The notes below the pieces were generated by a model. That model made no database searches. It had not been told where the DNA came from and was given only the letters and a program-made list of their open reading frames with translations. This document shows positions 34,207 through 44,496 of a stretch of 64,000 nt of DNA, piece after piece. A program made the translations under genes and the position numbers. Position 1 is the stretch's first letter. Every line of letters starts with the position of its first letter. The DNA is taken from positions 1-64,000 of the forward strand of contig NZ_VLLN01000008.1 of the NCBI RefSeq assembly GCF_007830735.1. Reading direction: 5' to 3'. Source of the stretch: Geobacter argillaceus. Lineage in GTDB: Bacteria > Desulfobacterota > Desulfuromonadia > Geobacterales > DSM-12255.

Positions 34207-36300
34207 TCAGTCATCCTCCTGGAAGAGGGGGAGCTCCGGCTGCAGGGTCGGTTCGCCCATGGGGATGAGGAAACAGAAGGAGCTGCCCGGTTCCCCGTCA
34301 TCGACACTGCTCTCCACCCAGACCATCCCGCCGTGGGCCTCGACCATCCCCTTGACGATGGCCAGGCCGAGGCCGGTCCCCTTGCCCTGGAACTTGTACT
34401 TGCCGCTGGAGTGGTGGTTGATCTCGCCAACCTCGTAGAAGGTGTCGAAGATCCGCAGATGCTCTTCTGAGCTGATACCGATCCCGCTGTCCCGTACCTC
34501 CACCATAAGGAACAGCCGATCGTCCATCTGTTCCCAAAAGAGCTGGTTGAAGCGGTGCATGGCCGCTTTCCGGTCATACAGATCGTCTTGACAGGAGCAG
34601 CGGGTGACAATGGTAATGACTCCGCCGTCCGGAGTGAACTTGACCGCATTTTCCAGCAGTTCGCCAAAGACATCCTCGATGAAACCCCGGTCGGCATTGA
34701 AGGGGGGATGGCCCGCTCCCTTGTCGATCAGCAGGGTCTGGCACCGTTCCACCAGAATCGGCGAAAAACGCTCGTGGATGGTATTCAGCACCTCCTCCAG
34801 GTAAATGATATTCCGGTTGGGGAGCAGGCTCTTGGCCTCCAGACGGGCAACCTTGAGCAGATCGTTGACGATGTCGTTGAGACGTATCCCCCCCTGGAGG
34901 ATCATCTCCAGCAGACGGCGGACCTCTTCCGGTGCTTCGAGGCACTGGGCGGCAAGGAGGAGCTCGGAGCTGCCGATGATGCTGGTAAGGGGGGTTTTGA
35001 ACTCATGGGAGACCATGCCGAGAAAGTGGTTCTTCATCCGGTCGAGTCGCTCCAGTTCCCGGTTGGCATCCTCCACCAGTTCCAGGTTTTTGCGGAGCCG
35101 TTTCTGGGAAAGGGCAAGCTCCCGGCTACTCCGCTCCAGCATGGTGTGGGAACGTTCCAGTTCGTCATTCTTTTCCCGGAGCTGGCTGAAGACGCGGACA
35201 TGCTCGATGACGATCCCGACCTGCTTGCCCAGGGTGGTCAGAAACCGCAGTTCATCGTCGCGACAGAGACGCTCACTGCTGTTCATCAGGTGCATGACCC
35301 CGATCAGCACATTATGGGCGATGAGCGGCACCGCAACGACGCTCCCCCAACCCGCTGCCCGCAGGCAGCTGCTCAGGCAGCAATCCTCAAGCTCGACAGT
35401 GGCGACGCTGTGGCAGTTGAGATGGGTCACCATCCGGCAACTGGCATCGCGGGCCAGGCTCATGCTGTGCAGTTCCTCTTCGAGGGAGGGAGGCAGCGCC
35501 TTGCTGCCTGCCAGCACCAGAGTCTTTCGGTCCGCGGCCAGGAGATGGACCGTCCCGGCTTCGGAATCGAACAGCGCCATGGTTTCGGCAAGGGAGACAT
35601 CCAGAACGGTCTGGAGGCGCAGGGTGTCGTTGGCCTGGGTGAGGATGGCATTCAGGATGGTAAGCTCGTGGTTTCGCTGACGCACCTCCCGCTTGGCCTG
35701 GTGACGGAGGGTGACATCGCGCACCGTCACATGCACCAGCCGCTCATCACCCAGGTCAATCAACCGGGCATCGATTTCACAGACGCGACGGGTACCGTCC
35801 TTGTGACAGAAGGTGATCCCGGTCGACCGCCCCCGTTCCTGCCGCTTGACCCGCATGACCAGGGCCATGAAGTCGCCCAGCCCCTCCTCGGCGACCAGGT
35901 CCGAGCCCCGGCGGGCACTCAACTCCTCCTGACTGTAGCCGAGCAGTTCCGTGCCGAGCCGGTTGACCTCTTCCATGACGCCGGTTTCGGCATTGAAGAC
36001 GAAGATGGCGTTCCCCGCCCCTTCCAGCAGCGACTTATAGCGGCGGAGCCGCTTTTCCAGCGCCACCTCCAGGCTGACGACCTCCTGATCCTGACTGGTC
36101 AGGTGGCTGGCAATGAACTGGTGGGAAAGGGCAACGAGGGAAAAGAGGAGGAGCGGCAGGCCGATGAGGGCGAGGGGAATGGAGAGGTGGACATCCACGG
36201 AGGGCCAGAAGTGGGCGACCCTGCCGAGTTCAAGCAGGGGAAGGACGGCTCCGGCAATGCCTGCGGCTATCAGCCAGGCGAGGACCTTTTTTCGCACCAT
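34207..36300 (-). CDS. PAS-GAF sensor histidine kinase, membrane-anchored
   Basis: This 697-residue kinase has two hydrophobic segments at about 7-29 and 38-60 with little between them. A PAS domain (about 85-205), a GAF domain (about 225-370), a coiled coil, HisKA with His432 ('MVSHEFKTPLTSI') and HATPase_c ('ELLENAVKFT', 'DSGIGIS', 'GTGLGLAIV') follow. The GAF part is unusually Cys-rich ('DCCLSSCLRAAGW'). Between the N box and 'DSGIGIS' it has an insertion of some 30 residues also seen in the kinase at 55168-57324. It follows cinA by 19 bases. No response regulator is adjacent. Confidence 0.88.
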   Translation of the reverse strand: MVRKKVLAWLIAAGIAGAVLPLLELGRVAHFWPSVDVHLSIPLALIGLPLLLFSLVALSHQFIASHLTSQDQEVVSLEVALEKRLRRYKSLLEGAGNAIFVFNAETGVMEEVNRLGTELLGYSQEELSARRGSDLVAEEGLGDFMALVMRVKRQERGRSTGITFCHKDGTRRVCEIDARLIDLGDERLVHVTVRDVTLRHQAKREVRQRNHELTILNAILTQANDTLRLQTVLDVSLAETMALFDSEAGTVHLLAADRKTLVLAGSKALPPSLEEELHSMSLARDASCRMVTHLNCHSVATVELEDCCLSSCLRAAGWGSVVAVPLIAHNVLIGVMHLMNSSERLCRDDELRFLTTLGKQVGIVIEHVRVFSQLREKNDELERSHTMLERSSRELALSQKRLRKNLELVEDANRELERLDRMKNHFLGMVSHEFKTPLTSIIGSSELLLAAQCLEAPEEVRRLLEMILQGGIRLNDIVNDLLKVARLEAKSLLPNRNIIYLEEVLNTIHERFSPILVERCQTLLIDKGAGHPPFNADRGFIEDVFGELLENAVKFTPDGGVITIVTRCSCQDDLYDRKAAMHRFNQLFWEQMDDRLFLMVEVRDSGIGISSEEHLRIFDTFYEVGEINHHSSGKYKFQGKGTGLGLAIVKGMVEAHGGMVWVESSVDDGEPGSSFCFLIPMGEPTLQPELPLFQEDD

Positions 36301-36319
36301 ACCTTCTTTCCCCCTGCCG

Positions 36320-37555
36320 CTACCGGGCCAGCAGCCGATGACGCAACCAGTCCAGGGCCGTCACCGCGGTTCTGATCCTGACCTTGTCCCGGTTGCCGCC
36401 GAACCGGAACCGTTCCACACGGCACCCGTCGGCGTCGGCCAGAGCGATGTAGACCGTGCCGACCGGCTTTTCTGCCGAGCCGCCGTCCGGCCCGGCAACG
36501 CCGGTTACCGCCAGCCCCAGATCACTGCCGGCACATTCCCGCGCCCCTTTTGCCATCGCCTCGGCCACCTCCCGGCTGACCGCGCCGACGTTGACGAGCA
36601 GCTCCGCCGGCACCCCCAGGAGCCGTTCCTTGGCCTCGTTGGCATAGGCCACGATCCCCTGGACAAAGTATGCCGAGCTTCCCGGCAGATCGGTGATCCG
36701 TTTGGCAATCAGGCCGCCGGTGCACGACTCGGCCAGGGCCAGGGTCATCTCCCGCTCACGGAACAACCGGGCCACTACCGTATCCATGGTCTCCTCCCCC
36801 TCGGCGAACAGTGCGTGCCCGAGCCGCTCCCGGACCCGGGCAACGGTATCGTCCAGCAGCGCCTCCACCCCGCCGGCCCGGTCGCTGCCGGTGGCGCGGA
36901 GTTTCAGCTGCACCTCGGGAAAGGCCACGCAGTAGGCAACCTCGATGCCGGGGCCGGCCAGGTCAAAGACGCGGGCGGAAATCTCGGCCTCGGGCAGGCC
37001 GATGACCTTGAGCACCCGGGTCAGAAGAACAGGGGGGGAGGGGAGTAGCCGCCGGAGCGTCGGCAGGAGTGTGGCCGTAAACATCGCCGCCATCTCTTCC
37101 GGTACGCCGGGGAGCACGAAGAGGCTGCAGCCGCCGTGATCGAGGCGAAAGCCATAGGCGGTGCCGACCGGATTGGGGACGAGCTCGGCCGTTGCCGGCA
37201 GCCATGCCTGCTGCTCGTTTCGGGGATGGAGCGTTCTGCCGACCCTTGCCGCAAAGGCGCGGATGTGGGTCAGGACCTCTTCCCGCAGGACCATTTCATG
37301 GCCAAAGGCCTGGGCCGCGGCCCGGGCGGTCACGTCGTCCTCGGTGGGACCGAGTCCGCCGGTGGCGACGATCACCCGGTGGCTGGCTGCCAGGTCGCGG
37401 ATGGCAGCGGCAATGGCCGCCTCATCGTCCCCCACCGCCAGGTGGCGACTGACCCTGTACCCTTCGGCATAGAGCTGGGTCGCGATGAACGGGGCGTTGG
37501 TGTCCACGATCTCGCCGAGCATCAGTTCGTCGCCGATGGAAAGAGTTGCAATCAT
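36320..37555 (-). CDS. cinA: CinA-like protein / nicotinamide-nucleotide amidase
   Basis: The 411-residue protein has the N-terminal MoCF/COG1058 domain ('IGDELMLGEIVDTNAPFIA', 'ATGGLGPTEDDVTARAAAQ') and the C-terminal CinA domain ('LALAESCTGGLIAKRITDLPG', 'VTGVAGPDGG'). The C-terminal part deamidates nicotinamide mononucleotide in pyridine nucleotide salvage; the N-terminal part can act as ADP-ribose pyrophosphatase. Its start overlaps the pgpA stop in the form ATGA. In some bacteria cinA is co-transcribed with recA; here recA lies downstream beyond a kinase and a repeat. Confidence 0.94.
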   Translation of the reverse strand: MIATLSIGDELMLGEIVDTNAPFIATQLYAEGYRVSRHLAVGDDEAAIAAAIRDLAASHRVIVATGGLGPTEDDVTARAAAQAFGHEMVLREEVLTHIRAFAARVGRTLHPRNEQQAWLPATAELVPNPVGTAYGFRLDHGGCSLFVLPGVPEEMAAMFTATLLPTLRRLLPSPPVLLTRVLKVIGLPEAEISARVFDLAGPGIEVAYCVAFPEVQLKLRATGSDRAGGVEALLDDTVARVRERLGHALFAEGEETMDTVVARLFREREMTLALAESCTGGLIAKRITDLPGSSAYFVQGIVAYANEAKERLLGVPAELLVNVGAVSREVAEAMAKGARECAGSDLGLAVTGVAGPDGGSAEKPVGTVYIALADADGCRVERFRFGGNRDKVRIRTAVTALDWLRHRLLAR

Positions 37556-38016
37556 TGCCAGAACCTCACCACAAGGTGTAGTGACAGGCAGGCGTAGAGG
37601 CCTGCCGCCAGGTCGTCCAGCACAACGCCGCAGCCGTTCTTCATCTGCCGGTCTATGTTCCTGGCCGGAAAGGGCTTGACCACGTCAAAGAACCGAAAGA
37701 GGAGAAAACCGGTCAGTATCTCCCGCCAGCCAAACGTAGACCCGGCCATGGTGAGGAGAAAGCCGGCCACCTCGTCGATGACGATCAGTCCCGGATCGTG
37801 CCGTTCGTAGATGGTCTCCGCCCGGTCGGCAACCCAGCAGGCAACGACGCTGAAAATGACCAGGAACGCCAAGTACCACGGGAGCGGCAGCCTGGCCAGG
37901 AGCAGATAAAGGGGGATAGCCGCGGCAGTGCCGACAGTACCCGGTGCCACCGGGGAGAGTCCCGCGCCGAACCAGGTGGCCAGTAGTTTGATCAGGCGGT
38001 TCACGGAAGAGTGCAT
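37552..38016 (-). CDS. pgpA: Phosphatidylglycerophosphatase A
   Basis: PgpA dephosphorylates phosphatidylglycerophosphate to phosphatidylglycerol in the inner membrane. The 154-residue protein has 'TWFGAGLSPVAPGTVGT', 'IVIDEVAGFLLTM' and 'FRFFDVVKPFPARNID', which are the diagnostic PgpA blocks, with about four hydrophobic helices. The ATG at 38016 gives the expected start; it overlaps the end of larC by 16 bases, and the frame upstream of it is simply larC antiphase. It completes the route begun by the pgsA-like enzyme at 16009. Confidence 0.93.
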   Translation of the reverse strand: MHSSVNRLIKLLATWFGAGLSPVAPGTVGTAAAIPLYLLLARLPLPWYLAFLVIFSVVACWVADRAETIYERHDPGLIVIDEVAGFLLTMAGSTFGWREILTGFLLFRFFDVVKPFPARNIDRQMKNGCGVVLDDLAAGLYACLSLHLVVRFWQ

Positions 38017-39179
38017 TCCCGTTCGATCAGGCGGTACACGTCCAGGATCGGCATCCCGTGCGCCAGGGCCAGCCGTCGGCACTCGTCGAATTCCGGGGTG
38101 ACCCGGAGCAGCCGGCCCTGGTCGCTGATCACCTTCACCCCGACCCGGCCGAGCGAGGTCTCCCGCTCTTCAACGGACCTGTCCAGGATCAGGCGGTCGG
38201 CCCGGTAACGGCGGATGCCGATGGCCGTGGATTCGGCCAGGACCAGGCGGGCCAGCCGATCGGCAGTACCCGGCACAGCCAGGACGGTCAGTTTCATGCC
38301 CGGCCGGCTTTTTTTCATCTGTAGCGGCGAGTAGGCCACATCCAGTGCCCCGGCGTCGAAGAGCCGCTCCATGAGGAAACCGGCCACTTCCGGCGTCATG
38401 TCGTCGATGTGTGTTTCCAGGACCTGGATCTCGTCGGCCCAGGCATCTGTCGCGCCGGACGGCTCCCCCAGGAAGAGGCGCAGGATATTGGGTAGGTCGG
38501 GAAAGTCCTTAGCGCCGGCACCGTTGCCGATCCCGGTCAGCCGCATGGCAGGGGCGGAGCCGAACCGGTCGGCCAAGGCAGCGACAATGGCCGCCCCGGT
38601 GGGGGTTACCCGTTCGCCCGGGCCGGTATCGCCGTGCACCGGTACCCCCTTGAGCAGCTCGGCCGTGGCCGGGGCAGGGACCGGAAGCCGGCCGTGGGCA
38701 GTCTCCACGAAACCGCTTCCCAACGGGAGGGGAGAGGCGGAGATGCTCGTCACCCCCAGATACTCCAGGCCGATGGCTGCAGCGACGATATCGACGATGG
38801 AGTCAATGGCCCCGACCTCGTGAAAATGGACCGCCTCCAGGGGCACACCGTGCACCGTTGCCTCGGCCTCGGCCAGCCGGCGGAAGATCCGCTGGCTGCG
38901 CTCCTTTGTACCGTCAGCCAGGGAGCTTTCTGCGATCATCGTCCTGATCCGGCTGTAGTGGCGGTGATGATGCTCCTCGGCGATCTGGACGATGAACCGG
39001 GCCGCCCGGATCCCCTGCCGCTGACACGGCTCGGTGGCAATGCGGTACCGGTCAGCGGGAAGCGGCAGTCTGGCCAGTTCCGTCCGCAGATGTTCCAATG
39101 GAACCCCCAGATCGATGAGTGCCGCCACGGTCATGTCGCCGGAGATCCCGGCGGTGCAGTCGAAATGAAGGTGAGACAT
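38001..39179 (-). CDS. larC: Nickel insertion protein LarC (pincer cofactor synthesis)
   Basis: LarC inserts nickel into pyridinium-3,5-bisthiocarboxylate mononucleotide, making the NPN cofactor of lactate racemase and related enzymes. The 392-residue protein begins 'MSHLHFDCTAGISGDM', the family signature, and includes 'HFHEVGAIDSIVDIV' and the C-terminal CTP/nickel part with 'LETHIDDMTPEVAGFLMERL'. It is one uninterrupted frame, unlike the larC1/larC2 arrangement of Lactobacillus. It starts 1 base after the larB stop and overlaps pgpA. LarE and a LarA-type enzyme are not in the window. Confidence 0.92.
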   Translation of the reverse strand: MSHLHFDCTAGISGDMTVAALIDLGVPLEHLRTELARLPLPADRYRIATEPCQRQGIRAARFIVQIAEEHHHRHYSRIRTMIAESSLADGTKERSQRIFRRLAEAEATVHGVPLEAVHFHEVGAIDSIVDIVAAAIGLEYLGVTSISASPLPLGSGFVETAHGRLPVPAPATAELLKGVPVHGDTGPGERVTPTGAAIVAALADRFGSAPAMRLTGIGNGAGAKDFPDLPNILRLFLGEPSGATDAWADEIQVLETHIDDMTPEVAGFLMERLFDAGALDVAYSPLQMKKSRPGMKLTVLAVPGTADRLARLVLAESTAIGIRRYRADRLILDRSVEERETSLGRVGVKVISDQGRLLRVTPEFDECRRLALAHGMPILDVYRLIERECTLP

Positions 39180-39180
39180 C

Positions 39181-39930
39181 CTATTCCCTGTTGATGAGAC
39201 TGGCGGCATAACCGGCGCCGAAGCCGTTGTCGATGTTGACCACCGTGACGCCGGCAGCGCAGGAGTTGAGCATCCCCAGGAGGGCGGCCAGCCCGCCGAA
39301 CGAGGCGCCGTAGCCGACCGAGGTGGGAACGGCGATCACCGGTCGCTCCACCAGCCCCCCCACCACCGACGGCAGTGCCCCTTCCATGCCGGCCACGACA
39401 ATCAGCACACTGGCGGTAAGGAGGAGTTCCCGCCGCGCCAGGAGGCGATGGATGCCGGCCACCCCCACATCGTGGAGCTGCTCCACCCGGTTCCCCAGCA
39501 TCCGGGCCGTTACCGCAGCCTCGGCCGCCACCGGCAGGTCGGAGGTACCGGCCGAGACAATCAGGATTGCTCCCCGGCCGCGGATGGCAATCGGCTGCTG
39601 CTCGATGGTCAGGCAGCGGGCCTCACTATGGTAGACGGCACCGGGAAAGGCCTGGCCGAGGTAGTATGCCTTATCCTCGTCGATCCGGGTAGCCAGGATG
39701 TTGTTCTTTTTTGCCACCAGGGCGGTGATGATCCGTTCCAGCTGACCGAGGGTCTTGGTGCCGCCGAAGATCACCTCCGGAAACCCCTGGCGGAGACCGC
39801 GATGATGGTCGATGGTGGCGTCACCCAATTCCTCAAAGGGGAGGTGCTTCAGGTTTTCCAGGGCCTCGTCAACCGCGACCTCGCCACGGCTCAAGCGCTC
39901 CAGAAGTTGCTTCAATGCGGTAACATCCAT
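39181..39930 (-). CDS. larB: Pyridinium-3,5-biscarboxylic acid mononucleotide synthase LarB
   Basis: LarB carboxylates and hydrolyses nicotinic acid adenine dinucleotide in the first step of nickel-pincer nucleotide synthesis. The 249-residue protein has an N-terminal helical part and a C-terminal PurE-like AIR carboxylase fold: '[18 protein letters not shown]', '[12 protein letters not shown]' and '[13 protein letters not shown]'. The ATG at 39930 follows GGAGAG; the frame extends to a TTG at 39948, which is less likely. It is the first gene of larB-larC-pgpA-cinA-kinase, all with overlaps or gaps below 20 bases. Confidence 0.92.
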   Translation of the reverse strand: MDVTALKQLLERLSRGEVAVDEALENLKHLPFEELGDATIDHHRGLRQGFPEVIFGGTKTLGQLERIITALVAKKNNILATRIDEDKAYYLGQAFPGAVYHSEARCLTIEQQPIAIRGRGAILIVSAGTSDLPVAAEAAVTARMLGNRVEQLHDVGVAGIHRLLARRELLLTASVLIVVAGMEGALPSVVGGLVERPVIAVPTSVGYGASFGGLAALLGMLNSCAAGVTVVNIDNGFGAGYAASLINRE

Positions 39931-40016
39931 GGTGCGGGGTCTCTCCAAACTGGTGTCCCGATGGGTGACGGAAAACTATACCATGTGAAAAGGGAAAGAA
40001 AAGCGGGCCGTGAGCA

Positions 40017-40574
40017 TTAGATGCGGTCCAGAAAGGCGGTGATCTCGGCGGCGAGTTCCCGGGAGTCGATGCGCAGGGAGAGTTCGTTGTTGTGGCGCAG
40101 CGCGCTCTGGGTCAGGTTGTGGCTTCCCAGGTAGACCCAGCGGCCGTCGATGACCACTGCCTTCACGTGGGTGGTGACCCGCGGCGTATCGAAGAAGACC
40201 TTGACCCCTCCCCGCTTGAGGAACTGGGCTGTTGCGCGGTTGTCATCGTTAAGGGAATCCTGCGGCCGGTCGCTCTGCTCCAGGAGCACCGTCACCTCCA
40301 CCCCACGGCCACGGGCCCGCACCAGCTCTTCGGCAATCCTGCGGGGAAGATTGCCGGGAGAATCGGTCATCTTGAAGAGATACATGGTGACCACGATACC
40401 CTTCCCGGCCTCACGTATCCCGTCCAGGAGGGCCGGAGCGTAGTCACTGTTCCTGAGCAGGGTAACCTGGGCCGGCAGATTTTCCCTTGCGGACAGAGGT
40501 CCCGCCTGGCCGGCAACGCAGAGACCGACGATAATCGCCAGGGCCAGGCATTTTTTCAGACCGTGGCCGATCAA
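40017..40574 (-). CDS. Secreted phospholipase D-like (Nuc-type) protein
   Basis: This 185-residue protein has a signal-peptide-like N-terminus (about 5-30, ending 'GQAGPLSAR') and one HKD motif: His136, Lys138, Asp143 in '[10 protein letters not shown]', followed by 'GSHNLT' and 'NNELSL'. Single-HKD proteins of this size are dimeric Nuc-like nucleases or phosphodiesterases; the substrate is not known. The start is TTG at 40574, overlapping the dnaJ stop as TTGA, so its translation is coupled to dnaJ. It is thus the apparent last gene of the heat-shock operon. Confidence 0.82.
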   Translation of the reverse strand: MIGHGLKKCLALAIIVGLCVAGQAGPLSARENLPAQVTLLRNSDYAPALLDGIREAGKGIVVTMYLFKMTDSPGNLPRRIAEELVRARGRGVEVTVLLEQSDRPQDSLNDDNRATAQFLKRGGVKVFFDTPRVTTHVKAVVIDGRWVYLGSHNLTQSALRHNNELSLRIDSRELAAEITAFLDRI

Positions 40575-41692
40575 CTCAGGATATCCATGACCTTGTCGAA
40601 GAACCCCTTCCGGAGCGGATGAACATCCTCGCCGCTGATCCGGGCGAACTCCTCCAGCAGTTCCCGTTGCTTCTTGTTCAGGTTGGTCGGGGTCTCCAGC
40701 TTGACCACCACCAACTGATCCCCCTTGCCATACCCCTGGAGCGACTGGATACCCTTGCCGCGGAGACGGAGGACCTTGCCGGACTGGGTTCCCTCGGGAA
40801 TCTTAATGGCGACCTTTCCGCCCAGGGTCGGGATGTCGATCTCGCAGCCGAGGGTGGCCTGGGTAAAGCTGATGGGGATCTCGCAGATGACGTCGTTCCC
40901 CTCCCGGGTAAAGATCGGGTGCTCTTTTACCGTGATATAGACATAGAGGTCGCCGTTGCCGCCCCCCTTGGTCCCCTGGCCTCCTTCGCCGGTCAGCTTG
41001 AGACGGATGCCGGTCTCCACCCCGGCCGGCACCTTTACCGACAGGGTTTTCCGGTCGCGGATATTGCCGTTGCCGCGGCAGGTGGGACACGGTTCGTCGA
41101 CCACCCGGCCGTCGCCATTGCACTGATTGCAGGTCTTGCTGACACTGAAGAATCCCTGCTGGAAACGAACCTGGCCGGCGCCGCGGCAGGTGGGGCAGAC
41201 CTTCGGCTCGGTGCCGGGCTTGGCGCCGCTGCCGCTGCAGGTGTCGCACCGCTTGGCATACGGGACCTCGATCTTCTTCTCCAGGCCGTTGGCCGCCTCT
41301 TCAAAGCTGATCTCCATGGAGTACTGCAGATCGTCGCCCCGCCGCCCCCGGCTCCGTTGCCGGGTACCGCCACCACCGAAGATATCGCCGAAGATGTCAC
41401 CGAAGATGTCACCAAACGGTGATCCCCCGCCGAACCCGAAGCCGCTGCCGGAAAAGCCGCCGCCACCCAGGCCGGCGTGGCCGAACTGGTCGTACTGGGC
41501 ACGCTTCTGGGAATCGGAAAGCACCTCGTAGGCCTCGGTGACCTCCTTGAACTTCTCCTCTGCCGCCTTGTCCCCCTGGTTCTTGTCCGGGTGAAACTGG
41601 ATGGCCAGCCGGCGGAAGGCCTTCTTGATCTCGGTTTCGGAGGCGTTCTTGTGGACCTCCAGGACTTCGTAATAATCGCGTTTCTCAGCCAA
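40571..41692 (-). CDS. dnaJ: Chaperone protein DnaJ
   Basis: DnaJ is the Hsp40 co-chaperone that stimulates DnaK ATPase and delivers clients. The 373-residue protein has the J domain with 'HPD' (34-36), a Gly/Phe-rich linker to about 125, four zinc repeats ('CDTCSGSG', 'CPTCRGAG', 'CNQCNGDG', 'CPTCRGNG') and the C-terminal peptide-binding domains. The start is TTG at 41692 with AAAGGA 9 bases upstream; no in-frame ATG gives '[12 protein letters not shown]'. A palindromic repeat separates it from dnaK. Confidence 0.97.
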   Translation of the reverse strand: MAEKRDYYEVLEVHKNASETEIKKAFRRLAIQFHPDKNQGDKAAEEKFKEVTEAYEVLSDSQKRAQYDQFGHAGLGGGGFSGSGFGFGGGSPFGDIFGDIFGDIFGGGGTRQRSRGRRGDDLQYSMEISFEEAANGLEKKIEVPYAKRCDTCSGSGAKPGTEPKVCPTCRGAGQVRFQQGFFSVSKTCNQCNGDGRVVDEPCPTCRGNGNIRDRKTLSVKVPAGVETGIRLKLTGEGGQGTKGGGNGDLYVYITVKEHPIFTREGNDVICEIPISFTQATLGCEIDIPTLGGKVAIKIPEGTQSGKVLRLRGKGIQSLQGYGKGDQLVVVKLETPTNLNKKQRELLEEFARISGEDVHPLRKGFFDKVMDILS

Positions 41693-41760
41693 TTGACATA
41701 TCCTTTGTAACGCAAAGAGGCAGCGGACCGTTCTGGCCGCTGCCTGTTGCGGGATTCAAC

Positions 41761-41807
41761 GTAGGGGCGGGGTTTCCCCGCCCTGGGCGCGGCAACCGCG
41801 CCCCTAC
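41761..41807. repeat. Compound palindromic repeat between dnaK and dnaJ
   Basis: This is a 47-base member of the GTAGGGGC...GCCCCTAC family with two hairpins (GGGCGGGG/CCCCGCCC and GGGCGCGG/CCGCGCCC). It lies 9 bases after the dnaK stop within the operon transcript and could act as a partial terminator or mRNA stabiliser. Confidence 0.85.
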
Positions 41808-41816
41808 GTCAGGTGG

Positions 41817-43745
41817 TTATTTTTTGTCGTCCTTCACTTCCTCGAAGTCGGCGTCCACGACCTTCTCGCCCCCGGCTGCGCCACCCTGGGCGCCGGCAGC
41901 TCCGCCACCCGGCTGCTCGGCACCGCCTTCAGCACCCTGCTGGCCCTTGGCATACACCGCCTCGGCCAACTTGTGGGAGGCCTGCATCAGCTCGTCGGAC
42001 TCCTTCTTGATGGCGTCGGCATCGTTTCCTTCCAGGGCCTTCTTGAGAGAAGCCAGCTTCTCTTCGATCTTCTGCTTGTCAGCGGCATCGATCTTGTCAC
42101 CGAATTCCTTGAGCGACTTCTCGGTCTGGTAGGCGAGGCTGTCGGCCTGGTTGCGGGCCTCGATCAGTTCGCGTTTCTTCTTGTCCTCGGCCGCATGGGA
42201 CTCGGCATCCCGGACCATCTTCTCCACTTCCTCCTTGGAGAGGCCGGAAGAGGCGGTGATCCGGATCGATTGCTCCTTGCCGGTTCCCAGGTCCTTGGCG
42301 GAGACGTGGACAATGCCGTTGGCGTCGATATCGAAGGTCACCTCGATCTGGGGCACACCGCGGGGTGCCGACGGGATGCCGGACAGCTCGAAGTTACCGA
42401 GGGTCTTGTTGTCCGCGGCCATCTCCCGCTCGCCCTGGAGGACATGGACGGAAACGGCGGGCTGGTTGTCGGCGGCCGTGGAAAAGACCTGGGACTTGCG
42501 GCAGGGGATGGTGGTGTTCTTTTCGATCAACCGGGTCATAACACTCCCCAGGGTCTCTATGCCGAGGGAGAGCGGGGTGACGTCCAGGAGCAGCACGTCT
42601 TTCACGTCCCCCCTGAGTACGCCACCCTGGATGCCGGCGCCGATGGCGACCACTTCGTCCGGGTTGACCCCCCTGTTCGGCACCTTGCCAAAGATGTCCT
42701 GCACCCGCTTCTGTACCGCCGGCATCCGGGTCATGCCGCCGACCAGGATCACCTCGTCCACCTCGCTGGGCGAGAGCCCGGCATCCTTTAGAGCGGTCCG
42801 GCAGGGGCCTTCCAGCTTGGACAGGAGTTCCCCGCAGAGCGCTTCCAGTTTGGCCCGGGAGAGTTTCAGGTTCAGGTGCTTGGGACCGGTGGCATCGGCG
42901 GTGATGAACGGGAGGTTGATGTCGGTCTCCATGGAGGTGGAGAGTTCGCACTTCGCCTTTTCCGCCGCCTCCTTCAGCCGCTGCAGCGCCATCTTGTCGC
43001 TGCGGAGATCGATCCCCTGGTCCTTCTTGAACTCGTCAGCGATCCAGTCGATCACCACCTGGTCGAAGTCCTCGCCCCCCAGGAAGGTGTCGCCGTTGGT
43101 GGACTTCACCTCGAACACCCCTTCGCCCAGTTCGAGAATGGAGATATCGAAGGTACCGCCCCCCAGGTCGAAGACCGCAATTTTTTCGTCCTTCTTCTTA
43201 TCGAGGCCGTAGGCCAGGGCGGCCGCAGTCGGCTCGTTGATGATCCTGAGCACGTTCAGGCCGGCGATCTTCCCGGCATCCTTGGTGGCCTGGCGCTGGG
43301 AGTCGTCGAAATAGGCCGGCACGGTAATGACCGCGTCGGTGACTGTTTCGCCCAGGTAGTCCTCGGCGGTCTTCTTCATCTTCTGCAGCACCATGGCCGA
43401 GATCTCGGGAGCGGAGTACTTCTTGCCCCGCACCTCCACCCAGGCATCGCCGTTGTCCGCCTTGACGATCTTAAACGGCGAAATCTTGATGTCTTTGCGC
43501 ACCGCTTCGGTATCGTACTTCCGGCCGATCAACCGCTTGATGGCGAACAGGGTGTTTTCCGGGTTGGTGACTGCCTGGCGCTTGGCCTGCTGCCCCACAA
43601 GCCGCTCGCCGCTGTCGGTGATGGCGACCATGGACGGCGTGGTCCGACTCCCTTCGGCGTTTGCTATAACAACCGGCTCCCCACCTTCCATGATGGCGAC
43701 ACAGGAGTTGGTGGTCCCCAGGTCAATTCCGATAACTTTGCTCAT
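41817..43745 (-). CDS. dnaK: Chaperone protein DnaK (Hsp70)
   Basis: DnaK binds unfolded segments in an ATP-controlled cycle with DnaJ and GrpE. The 642-residue protein begins '[18 protein letters not shown]'. It has the Hsp70 signatures '[14 protein letters not shown]' and '[14 protein letters not shown]', a substrate-binding beta domain and a Gly-rich C-terminal tail ending 'EEVKDDKK'. The ATG at 43745 follows AAGGAGG; the frame runs on to 43871 through a hairpin and is rejected there. Confidence 0.98.
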   Translation of the reverse strand: MSKVIGIDLGTTNSCVAIMEGGEPVVIANAEGSRTTPSMVAITDSGERLVGQQAKRQAVTNPENTLFAIKRLIGRKYDTEAVRKDIKISPFKIVKADNGDAWVEVRGKKYSAPEISAMVLQKMKKTAEDYLGETVTDAVITVPAYFDDSQRQATKDAGKIAGLNVLRIINEPTAAALAYGLDKKKDEKIAVFDLGGGTFDISILELGEGVFEVKSTNGDTFLGGEDFDQVVIDWIADEFKKDQGIDLRSDKMALQRLKEAAEKAKCELSTSMETDINLPFITADATGPKHLNLKLSRAKLEALCGELLSKLEGPCRTALKDAGLSPSEVDEVILVGGMTRMPAVQKRVQDIFGKVPNRGVNPDEVVAIGAGIQGGVLRGDVKDVLLLDVTPLSLGIETLGSVMTRLIEKNTTIPCRKSQVFSTAADNQPAVSVHVLQGEREMAADNKTLGNFELSGIPSAPRGVPQIEVTFDIDANGIVHVSAKDLGTGKEQSIRITASSGLSKEEVEKMVRDAESHAAEDKKKRELIEARNQADSLAYQTEKSLKEFGDKIDAADKQKIEEKLASLKKALEGNDADAIKKESDELMQASHKLAEAVYAKGQQGAEGGAEQPGGGAAGAQGGAAGGEKVVDADFEEVKDDKK

Positions 43746-43834
43746 TTGCTTCCTCCTTGGATTTCGTTTGCACAGACAACGTAGCCATCCCCCCCTGAAA
43801 AAACAAGGGGCACGGGAAAAAAATGTAAGGGGTG

Positions 43835-43864
43835 AGGAGTGAGGAGAAATCGACCTCCTCACTC
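43835..43864. repeat. Inverted repeat between grpE and dnaK
   Basis: GGAGTGAGGAG (43835-43845) and CTCCTCACTCC (43854-43864) form a perfect 11-bp stem with an 8-base loop just past the grpE stop. On the transcript side the next T-run is about 13 bases further on, so termination would be weak. Confidence 0.65.
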
Positions 43865-43872
43865 CTACCACC

Positions 43873-44457
43873 TCACTCGCTCTTAGGGGCGCACGCCACG
43901 GTGACCATGGCCGGCCTGAGGAGACGCTCGCTCAGCAGATACCCCTTCTGGTATACATCGACGACGGTGTTGACCTCCTGGTCCTCGCATGCCACCTGTC
44001 CCATGGCCTGGTGCAGCGCCGGGTCGAAGGGGGTGCCCTTGCCGATCTCCACCGGGGTTACACCGAACTTCTTCAGGGCCGACAGGAGCATCTCCAGGGT
44101 CATCCGCACCCCGGTGATGACCGGGTCCTGGCTCTCCAGGTCGACATGGGCCAGGGCGCGCTCCATGTTGTCCACTGCCGGCAGGATCTCCAGGATGAGG
44201 TTTTCGTTGCCGTACTTGATCAATTCCTCTTTTTCCCGCTGCACCCGCTTCCGGTAGTTTTCCAGATCAGCCCGCTCCCGGACGAATTTCTCCCAGTTGG
44301 CAGCCGCTTCCGCCTCCTTGGCGGCGAGCAGTTCTTCCAACTCCTTCACCCGGTCGGACGGTGCAGCCGTCTCTGCGGCAGCTTCAGCGGCAACGGTTTC
44401 CGGCTGTTGCTCCGGCGTTTCGGCATTATTGACGGTTTCGCGTTTCTTCTTTTCCAC
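43873..44457 (-). CDS. grpE: Nucleotide exchange factor GrpE
   Basis: GrpE releases ADP from DnaK. The 194-residue protein has an acidic, Ala/Glu-rich N-terminus, a long coiled coil (about 35-90), and the family signature in the C-terminal beta domain ('[15 protein letters not shown]...[17 protein letters not shown]'). The start codon is GTG at 44457, with AAGGAG 10 bases upstream. It lies between hrcA and dnaK; inverted repeats flank it on both sides. Confidence 0.96.
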   Translation of the reverse strand: MEKKKRETVNNAETPEQQPETVAAEAAAETAAPSDRVKELEELLAAKEAEAAANWEKFVRERADLENYRKRVQREKEELIKYGNENLILEILPAVDNMERALAHVDLESQDPVITGVRMTLEMLLSALKKFGVTPVEIGKGTPFDPALHQAMGQVACEDQEVNTVVDVYQKGYLLSERLLRPAMVTVACAPKSE

Positions 44458-44496
44458 GTTCGTTGAACTCCTTCTTGTTGAATCAGCTTCAGTTTA

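Noticed and set aside
34555-36375. 606-codon plus-strand frame opposite a histidine kinase
   Set aside because: Antisense shadow; the kinase frame has all expected domains and a better start.
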